The notes under the pieces are model-generated. The model ran no database searches. It saw only the letters and a program-made list of their open reading frames with translations, and had not been told where the DNA came from. Positions 19,648 to 28,042 of a DNA stretch of 64,000 bases are shown in pieces (positions within the stretch are counted from its first letter, which is position 1; every line of letters begins with the position of its first letter). The DNA lies in assembly GCA_963759735.1 (NCBI GenBank), contig CAVXAF010000001.1, positions 496,001 to 560,000 of the forward strand, in the 5' to 3' direction. Origin of the DNA: Hyphomicrobium_A sp963759735. Lineage in GTDB: Bacteria > Pseudomonadota > Alphaproteobacteria > Rhizobiales > Hyphomicrobiaceae. Both the position numbers and the translations under genes were made by a program.

Positions 19648-19791
19648 CTAAGCCTTGTTGGACTTACCGCCCTTCGAAGGCTTGGCAAAAGTCGAGGTCA
19701 CGGATGAAGCCGCTGGGCCTGCGCTTTTTCCGGCCGCAGATTTCTTGGGTTTGCGAATTTCTTTGTTCGATCGTACTTGGCCCTTGGCCAT
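19648..19791 (-). CDS. Small lysine-rich conserved protein (47 residues)
   Basis: A 47-residue frame starting MAKGQVRSNKEIRKPKK and ending KPSKGGKSNKA. A near-perfect ribosome-binding site (AGGAGG) sits 6 bases before the ATG, which argues for real translation. The protein is strongly basic (about a quarter lysine/arginine), low-complexity and without hydrophobic segments. Similar tiny MAKGQ-type proteins are, from memory, common in Bradyrhizobium relatives, function unknown; nucleic-acid binding is only a guess. The longer open frame in another phase over the same bases is a shadow. Confidence 0.7.
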   Translation of the reverse strand: MAKGQVRSNKEIRKPKKSAAGKSAGPAASSVTSTFAKPSKGGKSNKA

Positions 19792-19965
19792 GGTCCGCCT
19801 CCTGCAAGCTTGCGAAGTTGTTTAAGCCAGACTGTCGTACACTGACTTCGCCGTGAGATCGAGGCGTGCAGCGCGCGGCGACGTTGGATGTCGCGATCGC
19901 TGCAGAATGGCGTCTGCCTAATCTGAGCCACGGCGAGCCGTGCAGGGTCGGAACGCTACGGGAAT

Positions 19966-20391
19966 TTAACAGTGCAACCCGGGTAGCGCGCAGACGATGA
20001 TCAGATGGTTCAAGTCCCCGATCCGCGTGTAGAATACCTTGCTCGCCCGTTCCTTGATGAGCGATATGCCGAAGCCGCCCGGGTCGCCGTTCAGCAAGTC
20101 ACGCTCAGCCGGCATTTCCCAGTCCCGCATGTCGAAGAATGCGCCGTTGTCTGTTATCGCAGCTCGGGCACAGCCCGGGTGGAGCGTGAGATCTACCACG
20201 GTAAGGGGTTGGGGCGTGTGTTTGAGGCCATAGCTCATGAGGTTGGCCAGAACCTCATTGAGGCACAGCTTGATGTCAGCCGCTAATTTCGGGTCGAGGC
20301 CACTTGCCGCGCACCTGCTGTCGAGCCAGCCGTTGAAGCGCGTGACGTCGGATGCCGTGAGGTTGAGGCTCATCCGACTGGTCTCACTCAT
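19966..20391 (-). CDS. RsbW/SpoIIAB-like HATPase (anti-sigma factor / serine kinase)
   Basis: 141 residues, the size of anti-sigma kinases. It shows the GHKL ATP-binding boxes: N-box CLNEVLANLMSYGLKH, G1 DNGAFFDM and G2 GGFGISLIKE. Proteins of this type bind a sigma factor or other partner and phosphorylate a cognate STAS antagonist on serine. The gene overlaps the upstream STAS gene by 4 bases, the classic antagonist/kinase pairing, and a SpoIIE-type phosphatase that could reverse the phosphorylation is encoded 1.8 kb away. No sigma factor is encoded in the window, so its partner is unknown. Confidence 0.85.
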   Translation of the reverse strand: MSETSRMSLNLTASDVTRFNGWLDSRCAASGLDPKLAADIKLCLNEVLANLMSYGLKHTPQPLTVVDLTLHPGCARAAITDNGAFFDMRDWEMPAERDLLNGDPGGFGISLIKERASKVFYTRIGDLNHLIIVCALPGLHC

Positions 20392-20726
20392 CTAGTACAC
20401 TCTGCGATTGCGGCGGTCTGGTCGGCAGCGACAGGTACAATCGTATCGACACCCGTAGATCGCAAAACCTTTCGCGCATCAGCGTTGAGACCGTAGACCA
20501 CCAGACGTCCGTTTCGCTTGCCGATCGCCCGAGCTGTCTTTACCAAAACCCTTATCCCGATCGACGCGAGAAACGTTACGCCGTCGAAGCTGATGATGAC
20601 CTTATCGTGCGTCTCCGATATCGAGCTGAGCGGTGTCTCGACGTCGTTGGCTCCGGCGATATCCAGCGGTCCGACCAGCTTAACCAGCAGAATACCTCCG
20701 GGAAGGCCAACTTGTTCCAAGCGCAT
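20388..20726 (-). CDS. STAS-domain anti-sigma-factor antagonist (RsbV/SpoIIAA-like)
   Basis: 112 residues forming a single STAS domain. The motif FDGVTFLASIGIRVLV aligns with the RsbV/SpoIIAA segment around the phosphorylated serine (usually MDS[S/T]G), so the serine in LASIG is the candidate phosphosite. LKVVYGL-type strand (RLVVYGLNADARKVL) completes the fold. Its stop overlaps the start of the HATPase gene by 4 bases. A good ribosome-binding site (AAGGAGG) precedes the ATG. In its dephosphorylated form it would be expected to bind the neighbouring HATPase and release that protein's partner. Confidence 0.88.
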   Translation of the reverse strand: MRLEQVGLPGGILLVKLVGPLDIAGANDVETPLSSISETHDKVIISFDGVTFLASIGIRVLVKTARAIGKRNGRLVVYGLNADARKVLRSTGVDTIVPVAADQTAAIAECTR

Positions 20727-20805
20727 TTGTTCCTCCTTTGCCTCGGTTCGCCGGCCAGCGGCGCGAGACTCATTGTTTGAAATTCTGCTGGTTTGCGTCC
20801 GAGGA

Positions 20806-21918
20806 CTAAGCCTCGCCCGGGTCGAAGAACGAGTTTACAAATGCAGACCCGGTGTTGGTGAGGTCGAAGGCGTGCAGGCCCAAGACGTTCGACATCATCT
20901 TAAAGCTCTCGATACCACGCACTGAATTGCCGTTCCGATCGAGCCGCGGCGAGTAGGAGCCGACACCGAGCTGACGGTTGACGACGCCCATGATGCCTCC
21001 GCCGACGCCGCTCTTGGCGGGAATGCCGACCTCATACGTCCAGCCGCCCGAATAGTCGTACATGCCGCACGAGAACATGACCGATTGGGTGTCGCGCACC
21101 GCGTCGATGTCGAAGACCTGCTCGCGCGTCACGGGATGGACGCCGAGGTTGGCGACAGTAGCCGCCATAAGGGCGAGATCTGTCGCCGTCACCATGATCG
21201 AGCACTGTCTGAAATAGAGATCCAGCGCCGGTTCGACCGGCTCCTGCAGCGCGCCGGCGCTCAGCAGCAAATGCCCGATGGCGCGGTTGCGGTGGCCCGT
21301 CAGCGCTTCGGATCTGTAGACATCCTCATTCAAGCGGAGCTGGCGCCCGGCCGCCTGCGAGAACCGCTCGAGCAGATGATCGAACGCGGCTTCGGCTCCG
21401 AGTGCATCGCGCAGCATCCCCGACACGGCAATGGCGCCAGCGTTCACCATCGGATTGTACGGCCGGCGCGTGACGGGACTGAACTCGATGGCATTGAAAG
21501 GGTCGCCGCTCGGCTCGACACCGACGCGTGACAACACTTCCTTGCGTCCGCACAGCTCCAAGGCCATGCAGTACGTCAGCGCCTTCGATGTTGACTGGAT
21601 CGTAAACTCGAAATCGGCGTCGCCGATCTTATGGACCTTGCCCTGCGCCGTTGCGATGGCGATGCCAAATGAGTTTGGGGGGACCTTAGCCAGCTCGGGG
21701 ATGTAGTCGGCAAGCGCACCTTCTTCGTTCGGGCGCGCTCGGGCGTAGATGTCCGCCAGCATCTCATCGACGCGAGAGGATTTGCTTACCGCTATTGGGG
21801 GCTCGGACGCTGGCGCCGCGGGCGATGGGTGCCCGTTGGCCAATTTCGGCTCGCCGACTAAGTTGACCGGCGGTGCCGGCGTCGGATCCTCTGCTCGCTT
21901 CCAGATCATTCGACTCAA
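20806..21918 (-). CDS. glsA: Glutaminase A
   Basis: 370 residues; the glutaminase domain covers roughly residues 50-360. The serine-beta-lactamase-like SxxK motif is in QSTSKALTY, and PYNPMVNAGAIAVSG, CSIMVTATDLALMAATVANLG and YEVGIPAKSGVGGGIMGVV are characteristic of GlsA. The enzyme hydrolyses glutamine to glutamate and ammonia. The first 50 residues are proline/alanine-rich and not part of the fold, so a later start is possible. The family often has STAS or cyclic-nucleotide domains fused at the C-terminus; here the STAS protein is a separate gene 79 bases downstream, which suggests a functional tie to the partner switch. Confidence 0.92.
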   Translation of the reverse strand: MSRMIWKRAEDPTPAPPVNLVGEPKLANGHPSPAAPASEPPIAVSKSSRVDEMLADIYARARPNEEGALADYIPELAKVPPNSFGIAIATAQGKVHKIGDADFEFTIQSTSKALTYCMALELCGRKEVLSRVGVEPSGDPFNAIEFSPVTRRPYNPMVNAGAIAVSGMLRDALGAEAAFDHLLERFSQAAGRQLRLNEDVYRSEALTGHRNRAIGHLLLSAGALQEPVEPALDLYFRQCSIMVTATDLALMAATVANLGVHPVTREQVFDIDAVRDTQSVMFSCGMYDYSGGWTYEVGIPAKSGVGGGIMGVVNRQLGVGSYSPRLDRNGNSVRGIESFKMMSNVLGLHAFDLTNTGSAFVNSFFDPGEA

Positions 21919-22197
21919 AGCCTATGGTTTAAGCAATCACCCGCCCAATTTTTGAGCGCGAGGCTGCACAACAAAACACCGCCTACGGCAAGTCCTTGAG
22001 CGAGATAGAAGTTTATTGTGATCTCGTCGCCCCGCTCCAATCCGCGCAATGTTTGTGCCAATCGTGGATCAAATGTTGAGGGTGCGCCTAGCGGTCGGGC
22101 GGCTTTGACAATCGTGCTGGACGCGCGCCGCGTTCCGGGCAGCATACCGGTATGGCTCCGGGCTCGTGGTCCACCGGGCCGCCGCCTAGGAGAAAAC

Positions 22198-24279
22198 GTG
22201 AGGAGTTCACCGGTATACTACGCGGGTTTGATTGCCTTCGTACTCTTCGCGGCAGCAGCTGCGCGGCATTGGGATCCGAACATGGCCCAGCGGGTGCGGG
22301 CCATCGCCTTCGACACCTACCAGCAATTGTCGCCGCGCCAATACGATCCCGCCACGCCAATCCGCATCGTGGATATCGACGACGCTTCGCTGGCAGCGCA
22401 TGGCCAATGGCCGTGGCCGCGCAACGATCTCGCAACCCTTGTATCGCGCCTCAATGAGCTGGGCGCCGTCGCCATCATCTTCGACATGGTGTTCCCCGAA
22501 CCCGACAGGCTTTCTCCCGAGCAGATTGCCATTCGCTTGCCCGCCGACACGGCGCTCATCGAGGCCAAGAAGGTGTTGTCGGCCGCGCCGACCAACGATA
22601 GGGCATTTGCCGACGCAATGGCCGGCGCCGGCGTTGTTCTCGCCTTTGCGGGTGTGCAGGGCGCGGGCCCGGTGCGTCTTCCCCGGCTGGTCGCCGAGCT
22701 CGAGTATAAGGGAGATGATCCGCGCCTGTTTGTGCCGGCCTTCCGGACCGCGGTCGTCAATCTCCCAGTGCTATCGGCCAAGGAAGCGGGCTCTGGGTTC
22801 AACAACTGGATCCCAGAGCAGGATCAGGTCATCCGCAAGCTGCCACTGCTCATCCGCGTCGGCGACGCGCTCTACCCGTCGATTGCCGCCGAGGGGCTGC
22901 GCGTTGCACAAGGGATCTCCAATTATCTCGTCGTTTCCTCGGGATCCGGCGGCACGCAGTCTTTCGGGAAACGGACCGGAATCGCCAAGATCCTTATCGG
23001 CAACGCCACCATACCGACCGATGGCAGTGGTCAGATGTGGCTACGGTTCACGCATTCCGATGCACGCCGCTACATCTCTGCCCTGACCGTGCTGGATCTC
23101 ACCGTGGCGCCCGAGGCGATCAAGGGGAAAATTGTCGTCGTCGGGACGAGCGCTGCCGGCCTTCTCGATGTCCGTGCAACGCCCCTCGACCCGTCTATGC
23201 CGGGGGTGGAGGCGCATGCGCAGGCCATCGAGCAGATGCTGAGTGGCGATTTTCTCTCGCGACCCGACTTCGCGACCGGTGCCGAGATCGTCTTCACGCT
23301 CTTGGCCGGCCTCCTGCTTGCCGGCGCCGTCTATTACACCGGCGCCGCCAACGGCGCCGTGATCGGCGGCATCGCTGTCGCTATGGTACTCGGCGTTTCT
23401 TTCTTCGCGTTCAAACAAGCGGGCTGGCTGATAGACCCCACCTATCCGACGCTGACGTTGAGCGCAGTGTATCTCGCCGGTACGAGCTATCTGCGCCTCG
23501 TAACCGAGCTGGAGCGAAACCGCGGGCGCGCGAAGTTGCAGAGGATTGCGCGCGAAATGGAGGCCGCTTCGCAAATCCAGCGCTCCTTCCTGCCTAAGGC
23601 CGACTTGGAAGGACCGCTGCACAAGAAGTTCAACCTCTTTGCAACGATGAAGCCGGCGAAGGACATCGGCGGCGACTTCTACGACTACTTCATGATCGCC
23701 GAAAACAAGCTCGGCTTCGCGGTCGGCGACGTGTCCGGCAAGGGCGTTCCCGCCGCGCTCTTCATGAGCGTCTCGCGCACGGTTCTGCGCACCATCGCCT
23801 TCGAGGGCGGAGAGCCTGGCGACGTCCTTGCCCGCGTCAACGTCATCCTGGCACGCGACAATACCGAGGGGATGTTCGTCACCCTCTTCTACGCAATTCT
23901 GGACCTCGACACCGGCACGGTGCAGATCTCCAGCGCCGGGCATGACGACCTGTTCCTGCTCACCGGCAGCGATGAACTAGAGTTGCTGCAGCACACGGGG
24001 CCGGCCGTCGGACTCTTCGATGGAGCACAGTACGCGACAGTCACGCGCCAGCTCGGCAGCGGCGAGTTGGTGTTTGTGCTGACCGACGGCGTCACTGAAG
24101 CGTTCAACATAGACGGCCGCGTATTCACGGTCGAGCGGCTGGCGAGGTTCCTCCGAAAGTGCAAACGCACGGACGCGCGGACCATCGTTGAATCCGTGAC
24201 CAAAGAGGTCACCACCTTCTCTGAAGGTACCGAACAGTCCGACGACATCACGTGTCTAGCCGTGCAGTTTCGGGCGTGA
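22198..24279 (+). CDS. CHASE2-domain SpoIIE-type serine phosphatase
   Basis: 693 residues from the GTG at 22198, which follows AGGAG by 5 bases; a longer frame from 22018 has no signal-like start. A first membrane helix (YYAGLIAFVLFAAAAA) leads to a periplasmic CHASE2 sensor (about residues 40-330), then three membrane helices (IVFTLLAGLLLAGAVYY onward), a short coiled segment (AREMEAASQIQRSFLP) and a PP2C/SpoIIE phosphatase. The phosphatase motifs are complete: KDIGGDFYDYF, GDVSGKGVPAAL, SAGHDDLF, LTDGVTEAF and SDDITCLAVQ. The expected role is to dephosphorylate a STAS antagonist in response to a periplasmic cue; the STAS protein at 20.4 kb is the obvious candidate. It is read divergently from glutaminase. 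Confidence 0.93.
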   Translation: MRSSPVYYAGLIAFVLFAAAAARHWDPNMAQRVRAIAFDTYQQLSPRQYDPATPIRIVDIDDASLAAHGQWPWPRNDLATLVSRLNELGAVAIIFDMVFPEPDRLSPEQIAIRLPADTALIEAKKVLSAAPTNDRAFADAMAGAGVVLAFAGVQGAGPVRLPRLVAELEYKGDDPRLFVPAFRTAVVNLPVLSAKEAGSGFNNWIPEQDQVIRKLPLLIRVGDALYPSIAAEGLRVAQGISNYLVVSSGSGGTQSFGKRTGIAKILIGNATIPTDGSGQMWLRFTHSDARRYISALTVLDLTVAPEAIKGKIVVVGTSAAGLLDVRATPLDPSMPGVEAHAQAIEQMLSGDFLSRPDFATGAEIVFTLLAGLLLAGAVYYTGAANGAVIGGIAVAMVLGVSFFAFKQAGWLIDPTYPTLTLSAVYLAGTSYLRLVTELERNRGRAKLQRIAREMEAASQIQRSFLPKADLEGPLHKKFNLFATMKPAKDIGGDFYDYFMIAENKLGFAVGDVSGKGVPAALFMSVSRTVLRTIAFEGGEPGDVLARVNVILARDNTEGMFVTLFYAILDLDTGTVQISSAGHDDLFLLTGSDELELLQHTGPAVGLFDGAQYATVTRQLGSGELVFVLTDGVTEAFNIDGRVFTVERLARFLRKCKRTDARTIVESVTKEVTTFSEGTEQSDDITCLAVQFRA

Positions 24280-24281
24280 GC

Positions 24282-25106
24282 CTACTCGGTGTCACCACCA
24301 CCGTGATGATGCTGCTTGTGATGGTGTTTGTGATGGTGCTTGGGCGGACACCCGTACTTCGATTTGAACCCGGTGCTCGCGTAGCCGAAGCTCGAGCCCC
24401 CGCCCCCCCATCCGCCCCATGGACCTTTGGGTGGGCACGTGGCGGCAGCGGGGATCGCGAACGTGCCGTTCTGAGTCTCATTGAGACCGCGGAAGCGTGG
24501 GAGGGGGTCCTGTCCTGAAGCGACGACGGTGAAGAAGTAGTCGAGGACAAGGTTGAGGGAGGGCGTCGGCAGCAGCAGCGAGGCCATCATTTGCGGCGGG
24601 ATGGCCATTGGCTCGCCGATGACGCCGCCGGGACTCACCACTACGAAAGTCCCCGGCGTATTGAGAGAGCGGCAGCCGAGGGGCGTGCAGACGTCGAGCG
24701 CGCCTTCGAGGAGCGCGAATATCTCATAGCCGCGAATGTCGACGAAGCCTTCGATGACCGTGCCGCGCACGCCGACCGTCGCCTGCGGGGTTTTCACGGT
24801 GTGGCTGCCCGCCGCGTCGCCGGTGACGTAGCGAAAAGCGCCCTTCGTGACCTCGATGACGATGTTCTCCTTGCCGCTCTCCGTATCGTAGTTGGCGCGG
24901 CGCACCGCTACGGTCGTATCGGTGCCCGCCTTTACGCTCGTATTGTCGCGGAACAGGATCTGTTTGCCGGTTCCGGCGGTGTTCACCCGGTCGCCAGCGG
25001 CGGCGATCTTCGTCTGCGCGAGCGACAGCGACGAGCCGAGCGGCATCGTCGCGAACGTCATGGCCAGTGCTAGCAAGCCACTGCGGAGGTGGGCGGGCAT
25101 CGACAT
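24282..25106 (-). CDS. Periplasmic FecR-domain protein with histidine-rich tail
   Basis: 274 residues. A signal peptide (LALAMTFATMPLGSSLSLAQ) precedes a FecR-type domain: LFRDNTSVKAGTDTTVAVR, VIEVTKGAFRYVTG and VKTPQATVGVRGTVIEG. Two cysteines (VCTPLGCRS) may form a small disulfide loop. The C-terminus is glycine-rich and ends in clustered histidines (HHHKHHHKQHHH), suggesting metal binding. FecR domains are periplasmic signal-sensing modules and often neighbour CHASE2 genes. Its start overlaps the stop of the beta-barrel gene (TGATG), so the two are translationally coupled, and it converges on the CHASE2-SpoIIE gene with only 2 bases between stops. Confidence 0.88.
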   Translation of the reverse strand: MSMPAHLRSGLLALAMTFATMPLGSSLSLAQTKIAAAGDRVNTAGTGKQILFRDNTSVKAGTDTTVAVRRANYDTESGKENIVIEVTKGAFRYVTGDAAGSHTVKTPQATVGVRGTVIEGFVDIRGYEIFALLEGALDVCTPLGCRSLNTPGTFVVVSPGGVIGEPMAIPPQMMASLLLPTPSLNLVLDYFFTVVASGQDPLPRFRGLNETQNGTFAIPAAATCPPKGPWGGWGGGGSSFGYASTGFKSKYGCPPKHHHKHHHKQHHHGGGDTE

Positions 25107-26440
25107 CAGTACCTCCCCACCACGCGAACGCCGGCAACGTGATCGTTGAAATCGCGCGACGCGTCGTTCGAATCGTTATGCTCGAGCCGGTAGTCGGCCC
25201 GAAAGTCGACGTTCGGTGCCACGAGGCTCGGGAAGATTAGATGGGCAGTAGGCTCGATGTAGACGTCACCGCGCTTCTCGCCCGTGCTGACATGCGCGCC
25301 GAGCGCCAGCAGGGCAGGATCAAAAACGTCTGTATCGAAGTCGCGCTGATAGACCGAGATGCCCGCTCCGGCGAAGACGAACCCGCGATCGTCGAGCGGC
25401 ACGAAATAGGCGATGCGACCGCCCCACTCCGTATACCCGTAGGGCGACAGATCCCGCGTCGTGAGCGTCAGGGGGCCGATGATGGTCGCGTTGCCCGCGA
25501 AGGCCGCGGTGGCGTCCACGTCGTCGAATGTGTCGCTCCAGCGGAAGCCCGGCTGAAAGTAGATGTAATCGCCCGCTGTGAAGGTTGAAGCGAGGACGAA
25601 TCTGCCGAGAACCTCGACAAGCTGGCTGTCCGGATAGTCGATGGAGCTGTCGGTGCCGAAACGAGCGGCGTAGCTGGTCGTTACCGTTTGCGTCATGCCT
25701 TCGAAAACAGTGCCGAGGGTGATCGTTGCCGACGCTTCCGTATAGATCACCGTATCATCCAGCCATTCGGTGCCGACACCAGGCGCGACGTGCACCCAGG
25801 CATCATCCGTCAACGCGAACACAGGACCGGCCTGCGCAAACAATACACCCGTCGAAATGTCACTCGTCTCGACGTTCCACTGCCCTGCTGCATAGGCGAG
25901 AGACCGAATGCGCATACCCCCCAAAGTGCGCTCGTCCTCTATCGAGATGGCGCTATCGAAAACCGCATCGTCTTCCTTGCCCGGGCTGCCATCGCTGAGC
26001 TGGCGCGGGTTGGATGCGTATGTCGCTCCGGCCTGAATAGTCACCGCGGTGGTAGTCGGGAGCAGCTTGCGGCGCACACGATCGTAGGCGGCGATGAGTT
26101 CCGGATCGTTCGGCTTGACGGCGAGTGCGCGGTCGAGAGCGGCAAGCGCGTGCCGCAAATCGCCCGTTGCCTCGGCCGATGCTGCATACTGCCTGTTGAG
26201 TTGGGGATCGTCCGGTGCCGACAGCAGGCGCTGAAACTCTGCGTCGGAGGCCGCTTGCACGGGCGGCGCGCACGCCAGAAACAAGACGACTGTAAAAGCG
26301 AGGATGTGGGCGTTCTTCAACACACTGGCCACACGCGTTACGCAACTGACGCCGCTAGCTAAGGCGCCCGGGCCCCGCGGTGTCTTGGTAAATTCTGCCG
26401 GCGAACATCGGTGGGCGGAAGGTAGTGCTTTCCTGAGCAC
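25106..26440 (-). CDS. TPR-plus-beta-barrel outer-membrane protein
   Basis: 444 residues as drawn; the true start is probably about 35 codons in (a GTG near 26332), where the signal peptide AHILAFTVVLFLACAPPVQA begins. A short TPR-like helical region (LNRQYAASAEATGDLRHALAALDRALAVKPNDPEL) follows. From about residue 130 the sequence is made of alternating amphipathic strands (TAVTIQAGATYASN through VDFRADYRLEHND) and ends DHVAGVRVVGRY with a C-terminal aromatic residue, as in outer-membrane barrels. The layout resembles SLAM-like proteins, but this family assignment is uncertain. It is coupled to the FecR gene, suggesting that the two act together at the outer membrane and periplasm. Confidence 0.75.
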   Translation of the reverse strand: MLRKALPSAHRCSPAEFTKTPRGPGALASGVSCVTRVASVLKNAHILAFTVVLFLACAPPVQAASDAEFQRLLSAPDDPQLNRQYAASAEATGDLRHALAALDRALAVKPNDPELIAAYDRVRRKLLPTTTAVTIQAGATYASNPRQLSDGSPGKEDDAVFDSAISIEDERTLGGMRIRSLAYAAGQWNVETSDISTGVLFAQAGPVFALTDDAWVHVAPGVGTEWLDDTVIYTEASATITLGTVFEGMTQTVTTSYAARFGTDSSIDYPDSQLVEVLGRFVLASTFTAGDYIYFQPGFRWSDTFDDVDATAAFAGNATIIGPLTLTTRDLSPYGYTEWGGRIAYFVPLDDRGFVFAGAGISVYQRDFDTDVFDPALLALGAHVSTGEKRGDVYIEPTAHLIFPSLVAPNVDFRADYRLEHNDSNDASRDFNDHVAGVRVVGRY

Positions 26441-26947
26441 ATCTGCTCAGTATTTGGGCATGTTACAGACATCAGCGATGTCCGATGTCGCCGCAAAAAG
26501 AGTCCGCAAGGGCGCGATAGCTGGCGCAGCCCTGACGTCCGCAACACGGCGTTTTTCGGAAGGATGTGAAGATTGACCCGAACAGCATTGATTATTTGGC
26601 GCCCCGTAGGGGACGGATGAAAATTACGCCCTAAGCCCTTGATTTTACTGACTTTTGCATAACTGCTACTGCTGACAAAAGTAGCAGTTCGCTGTCGCAT
26701 TTTCAATGCTTATCGGCTCTGTAGTGGCCACGCGACGGTTGTATCCGAAGGGCCGCGCCGAATTTACTTGCGGTCAAGGGGCCGACACCAAGATGGCACT
26801 GCACATGGGCCCACTCTGACCCACGTCATGAACACCAGAGCTTTAAGCCGCTTATGGCCGCGATCAGGGGTGAAGGGCTGGCTCTGTCCAGACGACCCAG
26901 ACCCTGGAGCGGACCCCAGCACCGCGTGTGGGGAGATTGCAAAGCCG
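26441..26947 (+). other. Intergenic stretch with no supported gene
   Basis: About 500 bases upstream of the beta-barrel gene. Short open frames in all phases lack family features. The 26560-26700 part is AT-richer than its surroundings and may hold the promoter of the barrel/FecR unit, but no clear -35/-10 pair could be assigned. Confidence 0.4.
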
Positions 26948-27604
26948 TTAGGCCGGCACGCGCCTGAATTCCGACAGTGAGACCTTCCGACCCTCTGTGC
27001 TCGTAAACTCTAGCAGCTGGGAGCCGCTCTGCTGCTGGGCGGTTCCCATGAGATAGGTGTCGCCGGTGTCGTAGATCGACACGGCACCGTTGTCGTCGAT
27101 AACAAGTCGCTGGACCGCGGGAAAGAACGCGTAACGCATCGCGTTCTGTGAGCCCGCAGCAGAGGGGGTGCCGAACCCAGCCGGCCACCAACCAACCGGG
27201 CTATCCATCGCTTGAGGAGTGTCATGCCTAGAATATGGGCCATCGTCCCCTATCGCGACGGCGACGGCGTGACAGACGCGATCCACTTTCGCCTTCAGCT
27301 CATGATTGAACATGTCACCGATCATCAGCATCCCACCAGACATCCACTGGCCCATGCCGCCAAGTTCAGGGTGACTGAACTGCGCCGCACGGCCTTGGGA
27401 GCGCGATAGTGCATGGACCAAGGTTTCGATGGCGCCAGCGCTGACGCCGTGTTGAGCGGCGAGCTTCTCAACGTCGAGGCGGGGGGAGGATTGCGCAGCC
27501 TGTTGCCACTGCGACTGCTGCGGCCCGGATGCGGGGGCGCTCAACGGCGGAGACGGAAGGGGCTCCTCCCGTGACGAACCGAATAGCCAGCTGATCAGAT
27601 CCAT
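26948..27604 (-). CDS. Conserved Rhizobiales protein with GGMGQW segment
   Basis: 218 residues from the ATG giving DLISWLFGSSREE, preceded by AGGTGG; a longer frame to 27958 has no features. After a proline/glutamine-rich linker comes LDVEKLAAQHGVSAGAIETLVHALSRS and HPELGGMGQWMSGGMLMIGDMFNHELKAKVD. From memory this GGMGQW...GDMFN segment is a conserved block in proteins usually labelled hypothetical or SHOCT-domain in Bradyrhizobium relatives. The C-terminal half (RLVIDDNGAVSIYDTGDTYLMG) looks like a small beta domain. No signal peptide or membrane segment. Function unknown. Confidence 0.65.
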   Translation of the reverse strand: MDLISWLFGSSREEPLPSPPLSAPASGPQQSQWQQAAQSSPRLDVEKLAAQHGVSAGAIETLVHALSRSQGRAAQFSHPELGGMGQWMSGGMLMIGDMFNHELKAKVDRVCHAVAVAIGDDGPYSRHDTPQAMDSPVGWWPAGFGTPSAAGSQNAMRYAFFPAVQRLVIDDNGAVSIYDTGDTYLMGTAQQQSGSQLLEFTSTEGRKVSLSEFRRVPA

Positions 27605-27823
27605 ATCCCACCTGTTCCGTATGGCGGTACTGCCACGGCGAACGCACGCTGGAGGCAGACGTTCCGGTCGCGCTCCGCGAACCGAACAAATGGCCAAGAC
27701 GTATGATGCCCGCGCCACAAACAACTGAATGGGTGTGGGCATCATGGATAGGCTCCTCAGGCCAGTAGCCGCCAAAAGCCAACTCATGCTGTCGCTTCTC
27801 GCAGAGGTTTTTTGCGAGGTCCT

Positions 27824-28042
27824 ATGACGCGTCACCTGTCCATTGAAGACTGCCTCCGCGCCGAAAGCTTGAAGCAAGAGATCCGCGAACTCGAACATCA
27901 GCGGCAGACGATTTCGGAACGCTTCGCATCTTACGAAAACAGCTCGGTCGAAGAACAACTGGCGACGCGGCTCGCATTTACGGAAAATCGGATCCTTCTA
28001 GGGGAGCGCAGCAAGGAGTTGCTGCGGCTGGTGTGCGTTTAG
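27824..28042 (+). CDS. Small coiled-coil hypothetical protein
   Basis: 72 residues from the ATG at 27824, preceded by GCGAGG. The sequence is almost entirely charged helix (AESLKQEIRELEHQRQTISERFA), predicting a short coiled coil or helical hairpin. Function and partners unknown. Two in-frame starts exist; the second (TRHLSIED) has the better ribosome-binding site. Confidence 0.5.
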   Translation: MTRHLSIEDCLRAESLKQEIRELEHQRQTISERFASYENSSVEEQLATRLAFTENRILLGERSKELLRLVCV

